A stretch of DNA of 10,459 nucleotides from Puniceicoccales bacterium (lineage in GTDB: Bacteria > Verrucomicrobiota > Verrucomicrobiia > Opitutales > JAIRKQ01), in assembly GCA_031266155.1 (NCBI GenBank), contig JAISBO010000022.1:1-10459 (forward strand), given 5' to 3'. Within the stretch, counting starts at the first letter, position 1. Each line of letters starts with the position of its first letter. Below the pieces are notes generated by a model. That model was not told the DNA's origin. It searched no databases and saw nothing but the letters and a program-made list of their open reading frames with translations. A program made the position numbers and the translations under genes. Shown here one piece after another: positions 1 through 7,265 of this stretch.

Positions 1-2
1 GC

Positions 3-920
3 CTGCTAGACCAAAATTTGCCAATAGTCATGGTATATATTCTTACGATGGCGACGCGTGAGCAAGAAACTACGGAAAGTTTAGTTTCAGCCATCCAGGC
101 ACAACAAAAACGGTCGAAAGCAGATAGGCAAGAGCTGATTATACAAAAAGAAGACCAGCTGATAAAACAACAGGAATTAGCAAAAGAGGATAGTGAGGCT
201 TCTTGGAAAGGTAGGGTTAATGTGGATCGAACGGGTGCAGTAAGAAAAGATGACAAAAGCGACGGTAACTGTGCACAAGCCGTTCTAGCAATAATGCTAT
301 TTGTAATGATGCCAGGTATAGCAATAATACTTATAATAGTGTGCTCAATTATTACCCAAATAGTACAAGCAGCCACCGAAAGCCATGCCAAGATGCGCCA
401 ATTTGAACGAGTGATGGCCTGGATAAATCCGGCGGATGCGTTTACAGAAGGTATGGTTGCAATAGTGTGCGAGCTTGGAGGATATGATCCGGACGATGAA
501 AGGATGCAAAAACTTAAAATGGGTCTAAAAATCACTGCTCAAATTATTGCGGCCATAGGGATAATAGTAGCAGGAATAGCACTTACGGTCGTGACGGGTG
601 GTGGCGGTGCACCGGCTGCAGCCATGGCAATCGCAGGAGCGCTCGCGGCCATAGTACAGTTAGTCTGTGCAGTTTTAGAATATAAACAAGCGGAGAAAGA
701 ACTAAATTTGGCGCAGTCAAGGTTTGTATTGAACAAACTTCTTGCCCTAGTTGAACAAATGAAAATGAATCTGGAAGTCGTAAGCCAAGATATCGATGCA
801 CTAATCGAAATGTTTTCATCTTCAATGTCAAATGTTAGAGAGCAATATGAAAAGGCATCACGAATATTGAAAGAATATAATGATACCAAGCAGATGATCG
901 CCCAAAATATTAGGTCATAG
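3..920 (+). CDS. YopB/SctE-like type III secretion translocator, 5' end cut by the window
   Basis: The reading frame is open to the left edge. The first possible start (TTG at 18) and the ATGs at 30 and 48 have no Shine-Dalgarno sequence, so I read this as the C-terminal part of a longer gene. Counting residues from the TTG, a charged, Gln-rich helical region (about 10-60) precedes a long hydrophobic segment (about 86-118). A second hydrophobic hairpin follows (about 172-192 and 200-219), joined by a Gly/Ala-rich turn with four Gly in a row. The last 75 residues (about 221-295) are predicted coiled coil. Two hydrophobic regions flanked by coiled coils match the pore-forming translocators YopB/IpaB/SipB, which insert in the host membrane. 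The call rests on this architecture and on the next gene, not on a close match. A generic membrane-active coiled-coil protein is the alternative. No secretion apparatus or chaperone gene lies in the window. Confidence 0.55.
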   Translation: MLDQNLPIVMVYILTMATREQETTESLVSAIQAQQKRSKADRQELIIQKEDQLIKQQELAKEDSEASWKGRVNVDRTGAVRKDDKSDGNCAQAVLAIMLFVMMPGIAIILIIVCSIITQIVQAATESHAKMRQFERVMAWINPADAFTEGMVAIVCELGGYDPDDERMQKLKMGLKITAQIIAAIGIIVAGIALTVVTGGGGAPAAAMAIAGALAAIVQLVCAVLEYKQAEKELNLAQSRFVLNKLLALVEQMKMNLEVVSQDIDALIEMFSSSMSNVREQYEKASRILKEYNDTKQMIAQNIRS

Positions 921-950
921 GGAATAAAATTAAACATTAAATATTTAAAA

Positions 951-956
951 AGAGGG
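951..956 (+). promoter_or_regulatory. Shine-Dalgarno of the YopD-like gene
   Basis: AGAGGG lies six bases before the ATG at 963 and fixes that start. Confidence 0.7.
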
Positions 957-962
957 GTTGAA

Positions 963-2324
963 ATGACAGGAATTACACAACAATATACGGTAACCGTTGG
1001 GAATAATACTAACGTTACAGCAACCACGCAGGACTTAACAGCAGAACAGCAAAAAGCACTGGCAGAATTGCAAAAAAAGGCTCCAGGAGATATATCAATT
1101 TCCGCAGACGGAGTGATTTCAATCACATCCCGGAGAGGATTGTCATTATTTAATAGCTTTTGTGCAAACAACAGGATTCAAGATTCATCCACCAATAGTC
1201 TAATGAAGATCGATGCTCCGACAAATTCACCCCGCAAATTGTTGGCAGGGCTGAAAAGTGTTTCGGCTTTTTGTACTAATTTTGGTAATGGGGAAATAGA
1301 CCCTTCGAAAATGAATCTCACCGAACTTATGACACTTATGTTCATAATGACATACGAAGCGGATCAGGAGAAGAGTCAGGCTCTATCAGATGCTAAAAAA
1401 ACAGAAATGGCGGTTGCCGCCAAAATGGCTGTGACGGCATATGAGGCCAACCGGACAGCTGCAGAAAAAACATATACTATGGAAATTTTCCAAGCTGTGG
1501 GCAACATCGCTGCCGGATGTGTGGGCGCAGGAATAGCCATAGGAGGCACAATATATGCGGCTAAATCAAGCCTACATCAAAAGCAAACCCAGCTTAATGA
1601 TAACGATCAAAAACTTAAAAACAATCAGTTATTGCAAGACCAAGCAGATCTCAAAGCGGAACTTAACTTGCCAGATACACAGGGAGCTACAATTGAAGCT
1701 AGGCGAGCTGAGGTTAAGCAAGAAATAGCAACCAAGTCGCAACAAATAAATGCTAAGCAACAAGACATAGATAATAAGCAGATAGAAATAAATAGTACAG
1801 AAGATCTGACTGCGAAAAAAGAATTAGAAGCTGATAAAATAGGACTAGAAAACCAAAAGAAGAACCTGAACTCAGAGCTAGAAGGTCTAAAGGCCAAAGA
1901 GGGAAAACTAGAACAGCTCTCAAGAGTAAACGAGGCAATAGAAAAGAAAGGAATAACTCCTGAAAAGGATTCTCTTTCTGATGGTGAAGTTAAGGGCCTG
2001 GAAGCTGAAAATAAACAACTGGAAGCAGGAATAACAGCCATTAAAGGAAGAGTCGATATGCTAACCAGCCTTTCTGGCTCAGTACAGAGCATTATTAAAG
2101 GCGCATTTGACCTATATACATCGGGATATAAAAAAGAAGCAGCTTTTTTGGGAGCTGAGGCTCAGATATCGGAAGCCTTTAGGAATGCCATACTGAGCAA
2201 CGTCCAGGGGCTTGATGCGTCGATAAATACAGCGAATCAAAATATGCAAAAATCCGCCTCTGCCCTTAAGCAAATGTCTGATGAAACCTACAACGTCATG
2301 GCCAGCATAGCACAGCGTATTTGA
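963..2324 (+). CDS. YopD/SctB-like type III secretion translocator with long coiled coil
   Basis: This 453-residue protein has no signal peptide. The ATG at 963 follows a purine-rich Shine-Dalgarno (AGAGGG, 951-956). The N-terminus is polar and rich in Thr, Asn and Gln. Residues 118-175 form an amphipathic region (LTELMTLMFIMTYEADQEKSQ and on), followed by one Gly/Ala-rich hydrophobic segment (about 176-199). This order, a Leu/Met-rich helix, a charged helix and one Gly-rich membrane segment, is typical of the minor translocator family YopD/EspB/SseD. A long, Lys/Glu/Gln-rich coiled coil then runs from about 203 to 365, and an amphipathic region (370-450) ends the protein. The gene sits 42 bases after the YopB-like gene, as expected for an operon in which both products build the translocation pore. 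A secreted coiled-coil effector is the alternative reading. Confidence 0.55.
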   Translation: MTGITQQYTVTVGNNTNVTATTQDLTAEQQKALAELQKKAPGDISISADGVISITSRRGLSLFNSFCANNRIQDSSTNSLMKIDAPTNSPRKLLAGLKSVSAFCTNFGNGEIDPSKMNLTELMTLMFIMTYEADQEKSQALSDAKKTEMAVAAKMAVTAYEANRTAAEKTYTMEIFQAVGNIAAGCVGAGIAIGGTIYAAKSSLHQKQTQLNDNDQKLKNNQLLQDQADLKAELNLPDTQGATIEARRAEVKQEIATKSQQINAKQQDIDNKQIEINSTEDLTAKKELEADKIGLENQKKNLNSELEGLKAKEGKLEQLSRVNEAIEKKGITPEKDSLSDGEVKGLEAENKQLEAGITAIKGRVDMLTSLSGSVQSIIKGAFDLYTSGYKKEAAFLGAEAQISEAFRNAILSNVQGLDASINTANQNMQKSASALKQMSDETYNVMASIAQRI

Positions 2325-2424
2325 TATATTCTATGCTCCGGGGAAGCTTATTTGTGTTTTTCAAAAAAATTTTCCGCCATTCGAAGAAACAGGAAGCAAA
2401 GGCCCCAAGCGAATGTTTTAATTT

Positions 2425-3195
2425 TCATTCCAAAGCAATATCAATTCCAACGGGTGCATGGTCCGACCCAAGAATATTGGTGGCTATGAACGCAGATTTT
2501 ACCATTTCTTCCACCCTTTCATCGACGATAATGTAATCAATTCTCCACCCAACATTTCTTTCCCGCGCACGCATGCGGTAGGACCACCAACTATAACATT
2601 TTTCCTTGCCAGGATAAAATTTCCTAAATGTATCGACTCCAAAATGTTTTAAAAGATTTGTCATCCCTTCCCTTTCCTCATCCGTAAATCCAGCAGAAAA
2701 ATGGTTCGTATTCGGGTTTTCTAAGTCAATTTCCCCATGGGCCACATTCATATCTCCACACAAAATCACCGGTTTAAAAGTTTTCAAATCTTGTAGCATT
2801 TGCAACGTTTCAACATCCCAAATCCTATATCTGAACCCTAACCGCCTTAGCTCGCTCCCAGAATTTGGCACATAAACATTTACCAAATAAAAAGTTTCGT
2901 ATTCCACTAAAATTACCCTGCCTTCGTGAATATCCGTCAGGGTATCTAAATATGTTTTACAGTTTACATTTTTCGGTTGAACTTTCGAAAATACCGCCGT
3001 ACCAGCATATCCCTTGCGTATGGCGGAATTAAAAATTTTTACGTAACCCGGCAGTTCAATTTTGGGAATTGCACCACTGTCGACTTTTATTTCTTGCAAA
3101 CACAGGATATTCGGTTGTAACTCCTCTATCATTTCGTGAAAATTTTTCCCCAGGATAGCACGCAAACCATTAACATTCCAAGAAACTATTCGCAT
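2425..3195 (-). CDS. xth: exodeoxyribonuclease III (AP endonuclease, base excision repair)
   Basis: Cuts DNA 5' to abasic sites and degrades duplex DNA from 3' ends in base excision repair; cytoplasmic. From the ATG at 3195 the protein has 256 residues, normal for the family, and starts with the canonical MRIVSWNVNGLR (Asn7). Other active-site motifs of the exonuclease-endonuclease-phosphatase fold are visible: LCLQEIK with metal-binding Glu35, NVYVPN with Tyr108, CGDMNVAH with Asp148 and Asn150, WRIDYI with Asp220, and GSDHAPV with Asp245-His246. The frame is open further upstream to a TTG at 3246 and an ATG at 3213, adding 17 or 6 residues. I prefer 3195 because family members begin there; no clear Shine-Dalgarno decides it. 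The gene is convergent with the secretion genes and divergent from the barrel protein gene. The protein looks intact. Confidence 0.93.
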   Translation of the reverse strand: MRIVSWNVNGLRAILGKNFHEMIEELQPNILCLQEIKVDSGAIPKIELPGYVKIFNSAIRKGYAGTAVFSKVQPKNVNCKTYLDTLTDIHEGRVILVEYETFYLVNVYVPNSGSELRRLGFRYRIWDVETLQMLQDLKTFKPVILCGDMNVAHGEIDLENPNTNHFSAGFTDEEREGMTNLLKHFGVDTFRKFYPGKEKCYSWWSYRMRARERNVGWRIDYIIVDERVEEMVKSAFIATNILGSDHAPVGIDIALE

Positions 3196-3289
3196 GGGTG
3201 CATGCTTCAACATTTCATCGTTGTGTCGAGCAAGATTTCCATCCAAATTAAAACTAATAAAACAATGATATTGTACCGTCGAAAAAAAC

Positions 3290-3318
3290 TTGACAAAAAT
3301 ATGTTTGCAGCATAGAAG
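3290..3318 (+). promoter_or_regulatory. predicted sigma-70-type promoter of the outer-membrane protein gene
   Basis: An exact TTGACA -35 (3290-3295) is followed after 17 bases by TAGAAG (3313-3318), which matches four of six -10 positions. The start codon at 3356 is about 30 bases downstream of the likely transcription start. Confidence 0.5.
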
Positions 3319-3355
3319 GGATTTTATTTTTCATCAAATCTAACCAAAAAAAATT

Positions 3356-4150
3356 ATGAAAAAAATCTTGTTGATGGTCGGAGCCATATGTAGTGTGGCT
3401 TGCCTGTATGCAGACGAAGATACAACTTTGCTAGAACAAAACTTTACGGTTGATGGCAGCGTTGGTTACAAGAGTAGGTATTTTTTCCGTGGCCGGGATG
3501 AACTAGGCAAGGTTTTTGTCACTAATGCAAAAATAGGCTGTAAGTTTTCTGATGAAATTACAGCATATGCTAGTGCAAGTTCGGCACTTGAGGTGGGTAA
3601 TGGAAATGCCTTCTTGAATCGAGTGGCACCCGGCATAGGGATATCATGTAATGTAACCGATAAGGTTATATTAGATGCAGGATGCAAATATGTTTTTTAC
3701 CCATCAATGCCTCCCAGGAATTCTAGGGGTCAGCCTTTGATGATGAGGCGCCATTCGAATGAGGTTCATCTAGGGGTTATTTTTGATATTTTTATGAAGT
3801 TGTCGCTAGGTAGTTTCTATGATTTTGAACGTCAGGAGGTCGCATTGGAAGGCACGGCTGAATATAGCCTAGACTTGCCATTTGTATTTTCTGGGCTTGG
3901 CATAGACGTGTGGGCGAAAGCCGGGTATGATAAGAGCAATAAACCTCTAGGAAATCCTTTCATCCCAAAGGTATGTTATTGTTACTATGGTGCAGGGGCA
4001 GATTTAGCCTATAAGTTTAATTATGTTAAAGCAAAGGTTGGCGTCGGCTACGAAGGAAATTCTGCTAAAAAAGATTCTTGGCTAAATGATGGCAGTGATA
4101 GTAATAAAAATGCCGTGGTGTTTCGTGCTTCCATTGACTGCTTTTTTTAA
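3356..4150 (+). CDS. outer-membrane beta-barrel protein, possibly of the TorF/Gcw_chp putative porin type
   Basis: A 264-residue exported protein. It begins with a typical signal peptide (MKK, hydrophobic core to about residue 17, predicted cut after LYA at 19). The mature part alternates polar and hydrophobic residues in short stretches rich in Gly, Tyr and Phe, as in beta strands, and ends with Phe-Phe. A C-terminal Phe is the usual BAM recognition signal of outer-membrane barrels. The start of the mature region (VDGSVGYKSRYFFRGRD, about 32-48) resembles the first strand of small putative porins with an 'S-x-Y-x-x-RG' motif. It has its own promoter upstream and a strong terminator hairpin downstream, so it is probably transcribed alone. 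No Shine-Dalgarno precedes the ATG; the leader is A-rich. Substrate or partner cannot be told from sequence. Confidence 0.65.
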   Translation: MKKILLMVGAICSVACLYADEDTTLLEQNFTVDGSVGYKSRYFFRGRDELGKVFVTNAKIGCKFSDEITAYASASSALEVGNGNAFLNRVAPGIGISCNVTDKVILDAGCKYVFYPSMPPRNSRGQPLMMRRHSNEVHLGVIFDIFMKLSLGSFYDFERQEVALEGTAEYSLDLPFVFSGLGIDVWAKAGYDKSNKPLGNPFIPKVCYCYYGAGADLAYKFNYVKAKVGVGYEGNSAKKDSWLNDGSDSNKNAVVFRASIDCFF

Positions 4151-4171
4151 CTCAGGCCTCTAAATTTTATA

Positions 4172-4205
4172 ACTAAAAATTCCAACAAATGTTGGAGTTT
4201 TTAGT
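4172..4205 (+). terminator. hairpin terminator after the outer-membrane protein gene
   Basis: A 16-bp stem (4172-4187 with 4190-4205, one G-T wobble) encloses a minimal AA loop. The GC-richer inner stem CCAACA/TGTTGG is flanked by an A-run on the left and a T-run (4198-4202) on the right, so it could stop transcription on either strand. It starts 22 bases after the stop codon. Confidence 0.8.
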
Positions 4206-4400
4206 CGGGGGACTGAGATTAATGCTTTGCTGGAATAAAGCTAATACGCCTAGGAACAAAAAATGGTAGGATTTTTAAATAGAAACTGCGAGGCATGGTT
4301 AACCATTCCCATGAAATTTCAAATCCCTAAAATCCCTAGTGTCTGTGATTAAGTTTTTCTCTTGATTTTTTATTTAGCTTATTAACAATCACTTCATCTT
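4206..4400. other. non-coding leader region of ompH with several small repeats
   Basis: No credible gene is seen. It holds an imperfect hairpin (4218-4245: ATTA plus GCTTT pairing with AAAGC plus TAAT, a two-base bulge), a perfect 12-bp palindrome ATGGTTAACCAT (4295-4306), and a tandem 9-mer AAATCCCTA (4321-4329, 4330-4338). A weak -35-like TTGATT is at 4362-4367, but I find no convincing -10. The ompH promoter must lie here, because a terminator stands upstream. Confidence 0.4.
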
Positions 4401-4967
4401 ATGAAAAATATGAAAAATAGAGGTAAAATAGTTGCCGCCGTTGTGGCTATGTGTTTGCTGTGTGTGACCAATGTTTCTGCTGCTGTGCAAAAGATACTAT
4501 CCGTTGATATACAAAAGGTTTTTGAAAATTATGACAGTGCTAAAAGCGCCCAGGCTGCTTTTTCCGAGGCTGTAGCGGCTGCCGATAAGGAACTCAGGGA
4601 GATGGGCGATGCACTAACAAAGTTGCAGGAAGAAATTGGTACATTGAATGAAAGGGCAGAAAATACCGCGTTGCTAGATTCCGTTCGTGAAAAGTCTAAA
4701 CAGGAAGCCGAAGAAAAAACAGAAGCTTTACGCGTCAAAGAAGGGGAATTTATGCAATTTCGTCAGGATTTGAATAAAAGGCTCGCAGAACGTAGAAACA
4801 GGGATATTACAGCACAAGGTAAGGCTATCGAAGATGCCACTGCCGTAGTTGCAAAAGCGAAAAAAGCAGACATAGTTATCAACAAAATTCCCGGTGCTCT
4901 ATATGTTGATGATTCATTGGATATTACGCAACTGGTCATTGACGAGTTGAATTCTAAGCAAAAATAG
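4401..4967 (+). CDS. OmpH/Skp-family periplasmic chaperone
   Basis: A 188-residue protein that in this family holds unfolded outer-membrane proteins in the periplasm for delivery to the BAM complex. It has a signal peptide (Lys/Arg-rich start, hydrophobic core about 10-23, predicted cut after VSA at 27). The mature protein opens with KILSVDIQKVFENYDSAKSA, the family's beta strand and first helix. A long Lys/Glu/Ala-rich coiled coil follows (about 48-140), the tentacle arm of the trimer. The C-terminal part (about 148-180) returns to the small beta body. An alternative ATG lies three codons downstream at 4410; neither start has a Shine-Dalgarno. Its place just before lpxD is the widespread skp-lpxD order, but the usual bamA upstream is not present here. 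Confidence 0.85.
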   Translation: MKNMKNRGKIVAAVVAMCLLCVTNVSAAVQKILSVDIQKVFENYDSAKSAQAAFSEAVAAADKELREMGDALTKLQEEIGTLNERAENTALLDSVREKSKQEAEEKTEALRVKEGEFMQFRQDLNKRLAERRNRDITAQGKAIEDATAVVAKAKKADIVINKIPGALYVDDSLDITQLVIDELNSKQK

Positions 4968-4989
4968 GATTTTTCTATCGTGGAATTTG

Positions 4990-5019
4990 AAAGCGCCCAG
5001 CTATTTGTGGCGCTTTTTT
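4990..5019 (+). terminator. rho-independent terminator between ompH and lpxD
   Basis: The stem AAAGCGCC (4990-4997) pairs with GGCGCTTT (5009-5016) around an 11-base loop and ends in a T-run (5014-5019). It begins 22 bases after the ompH stop. Read-through or a separate promoter would be needed for lpxD. Confidence 0.85.
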
Positions 5020-5080
5020 GTTAAAAATATTGCCCAATTCGATATTTTGTTTAGACAGGATTTCTCTCAAAAACCATAGT

Positions 5081-6130
5081 ATGAAATTTTCCTACAAACT
5101 AGGTGAACTCATAGACCTGTTAGTTCCTAAAAAGGTTGTGGGACACACTTCTTTTTCAATCTCGTCCATCGAATCACTGACAAAAACAAAGCGAGGAGGT
5201 ATCTCTTTCCTTGGGAATCCCAAATATAAGAAAGATGTAGAAATCAGCCAGGCATCTGTAATATTACTTCCCGCGGGGCTTGATTTGACACCGAAAGAAG
5301 ACCAATGTTTTCTATTGTTCGACAATCCATCGTTTGCCCTTGGTAAACTTTGCCGAGACATCGAAAGAAAGTGTTGTCCCCGTCCTAGTGGGGGGATCCA
5401 TCCTAAGGCCATCATAAATGCAACCGCGTCAATTGGACAAAACGTGAGCATTGGCCCCCATGTGGTTATCGAAACCAATGCAACCATCGCCGATAATGTT
5501 GTTATTATGGCTGGATGTTACATTGGACATGGTGTCAAAATTGGGGACAATAGTGTTTTACATCCTTCCGTAAGGGTGATGAATTTTTGCGAAATTGGAT
5601 CACGGGTAACTTTGTATTCGGGTGCGGTAATAGGGTCCGATGGTTTTGGCTATGAAACGGTGGATGGTGTCCATGAAAAAATCCCCCAAATAGGTAATGT
5701 AATAATTGAGGATGATGTTAGCATTGGAGCAAATACGACCATTGACCGTGCCAGGTTTGGTCATACTAAAGTCGGGAAAGGAACAAAGATAGATAACTTG
5801 GTCCAACTAGGACATAACGTTATCATAGGGAACGGTTGCTTGATTGTGGCCCAAACAGGTATTGCGGGCAGCACCACCATAGGTGACTACGTTGTAATTG
5901 GAGGGCAAGTTGGAATAGCAGGCCATCTCAATATTCCAAACGGAGTTATGATAGCTGGGAAGAGTTCAGTGCCAAATTATAAACCGAAAATGGGAAAAAT
6001 ATTGCGGGGAAATCCAGCGACGTCGATCAACGATGCCAATCTTTTCTATGTCCTACGCTCGAGAATTCCAAATTTGTTTGACAGGGTACTAAAACTTGAA
6101 GAATCTCTTAGGGAATTACTATCAAAATAG
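5081..6130 (+). CDS. lpxD: UDP-3-O-(3-hydroxyacyl)glucosamine N-acyltransferase
   Basis: Third step of lipid A synthesis: transfers a 3-hydroxyacyl chain from acyl carrier protein to the 2-amino group of UDP-3-O-acylglucosamine, in the cytoplasm. From the ATG at 5081 it has 349 residues, close to the usual 340. An N-terminal uridine-binding domain (about 1-105, with RGGISFLGNPKY at 38-49) precedes a left-handed beta helix of hexapeptide repeats (about 106-295, many [IV]-G-x-x-[VA] units). A C-terminal helix (about 318-348) binds acyl carrier protein. The catalytic His is His245 in VQLGHNVIIG, and GSDGFGYE (185-192) is also conserved. The frame could open at TTG 5018, but that codon lies inside the ompH terminator and family members start like MKFSYKLGEL, so 5081 is chosen. 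There is no clear Shine-Dalgarno. fabZ and lpxA, often next, are absent. Confidence 0.95.
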   Translation: MKFSYKLGELIDLLVPKKVVGHTSFSISSIESLTKTKRGGISFLGNPKYKKDVEISQASVILLPAGLDLTPKEDQCFLLFDNPSFALGKLCRDIERKCCPRPSGGIHPKAIINATASIGQNVSIGPHVVIETNATIADNVVIMAGCYIGHGVKIGDNSVLHPSVRVMNFCEIGSRVTLYSGAVIGSDGFGYETVDGVHEKIPQIGNVIIEDDVSIGANTTIDRARFGHTKVGKGTKIDNLVQLGHNVIIGNGCLIVAQTGIAGSTTIGDYVVIGGQVGIAGHLNIPNGVMIAGKSSVPNYKPKMGKILRGNPATSINDANLFYVLRSRIPNLFDRVLKLEESLRELLSK

Positions 6131-6176
6131 TCTTGGCTAAAAGCTATGTTTTTTGAACTTTTTTCAGGGAGAGATC

Positions 6177-7244
6177 CTAGAAATAGGCCTCAGCTCCTAT
6201 GTCGAGGGCAGGCATTATGTGGGTTGGTATAATCTTTTCTTCGGAAAAGAATTTATTCGCCGTTTCGGGAGAAACTTTCCCATATGTCTCGGCAATGTCT
6301 CTCGCAGAAATGCCCGATAAAACAAGGATACTGTCGATGGAACATCCCATATCTTTACTAGCATTTTTAGCTCCCAAAATGTCGGTTTCAAGAGAATCTC
6401 CTATCATGGCAATTCGGTTTTTATAAATATCCTCCAATGAAATCCCCATCGCCGTCGCCAGATTTTCCAGGGCATGGCGATAAATCTGTGGGTATGGTTT
6501 ACCGATTGCAAAAACTTCCCCTCCCATACTTTCATAGGTTTGAGCCAAAAGTCCCTGCTTTACCACTGGCTTTGGTGTATACTCCCCGGCATCTGGAGTT
6601 TCTAAAACGGCACATAGCGCAATCTTATCCGGATTGGCAATGACAATCGGCTTTTTTTTATCCAGAAAACATTGCAAGGCGGAAATAAAAGGTTCCACCG
6701 ACGTTGAATCCCATAGTCTGCCATTTCCCCTGGTGCTGCTAACGTATAGATGTTGCTTCATTGTGTCTGACATCCTATCCCGTTCATCGTCCGAAAAATA
6801 AACGGCAGATACATAGATGAAATCCGCCTCGTCCAAATCATGCGTTCTTTCAAAGTCAGTTCCTGAAAAAGCGGCGGCATTTTCCGTTCCATAGACAAAA
6901 TATTTTTTCGGAAATTTGACTGTTTTGAAGTACAACTTGTGATTTACTAAAATGTCACGGAATGCATTTCCAGAAGTAACGAAATTCGAAAAATGAACTC
7001 CTGCCAAAAGCCCCCTGCCCTCACATTCCTTAGCTACAATTTCTGAAACTAAGGATATGTTAGACAGTATGGTAATCTTTTTACCCATTGACATCAACTT
7101 ACCTAGGGCATCAAGAGCCGCTGGAAACAGGTATGTTCCGCTCCAAATGACCCCATATAGATCAACCAACAAAATATCATAGCTCGATAGTATTTCTTGC
7201 CCTGTCATGGTTGGAAGATCTAGTGGCGATTCAATGAATGTCAA
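6177..7244 (-). CDS. HAD-superfamily class IIA phosphatase-like protein
   Basis: A 355-residue cytoplasmic protein of the haloacid dehalogenase fold. Motif I is YDILLVDLYGVIWSG with nucleophile Asp28, but the usual second Asp (DxDG) is Tyr30. Motif II is ILSN (Ser61), the motif III Lys is Lys249 in AIGKPYP, and motif IV is MIGDSLETDILGA with Asp283 and Asp288. The large cap between motifs II and III is typical of class IIA. The same Asp-to-aromatic change occurs, as I recall, in an uncharacterised subfamily (TIGR01459-like), so loss of the general acid is probably a family trait and not damage. Substrate unknown. The TTG at 7244 starts 21 bases after the nrdD stop; an ATG at 7208 would give 343 residues and still keep the fold. 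Neither has a Shine-Dalgarno. Probably cotranscribed with nrdD. Confidence 0.8.
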   Translation of the reverse strand: MTFIESPLDLPTMTGQEILSSYDILLVDLYGVIWSGTYLFPAALDALGKLMSMGKKITILSNISLVSEIVAKECEGRGLLAGVHFSNFVTSGNAFRDILVNHKLYFKTVKFPKKYFVYGTENAAAFSGTDFERTHDLDEADFIYVSAVYFSDDERDRMSDTMKQHLYVSSTRGNGRLWDSTSVEPFISALQCFLDKKKPIVIANPDKIALCAVLETPDAGEYTPKPVVKQGLLAQTYESMGGEVFAIGKPYPQIYRHALENLATAMGISLEDIYKNRIAMIGDSLETDILGAKNASKDMGCSIDSILVLSGISARDIAETYGKVSPETANKFFSEEKIIPTHIMPALDIGAEAYF

Positions 7245-7265
7245 ATGGGAAAAACTGGCTCTGCT

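Noticed and set aside
539..1171. 210-codon minus-strand frame across the junction of the two secretion genes
   Set aside because: It lies wholly opposite two better-supported genes, and its Ser/Cys/Ile-rich composition is what antisense of such genes gives.
1625..2092. 155-codon minus-strand frame opposite the coiled coil
   Set aside because: Antisense of Lys/Glu/Gln-rich codons yields long Ser/Phe/Leu-rich open frames; no start signal or domain is seen.
2321..2536. 71-codon frame starting at the stop of the YopD-like gene (TTG 2321 or ATG 2333)
   Set aside because: Its second half is antisense to the conserved end of exodeoxyribonuclease III, it has no Shine-Dalgarno, and the remaining 30 codons show no recognisable feature. 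A short basic peptide from 2333 cannot be fully excluded.
3356..3403. Lipobox in the signal peptide of the barrel protein (SVAC)
   Set aside because: The -3 residue is Ser where Leu or Val is expected, and the later LYA cleavage site fits a normal signal peptidase I substrate.
5018..5080. TTG start giving lpxD 21 extra residues
   Set aside because: The TTG lies in the T-run of the ompH terminator, and the family's conserved N-terminus begins at the ATG at 5081.
6131..6176. Possible terminator between convergent lpxD and the HAD gene
   Set aside because: T-runs are present, but I could not pair a stable GC-containing stem before them on either strand.
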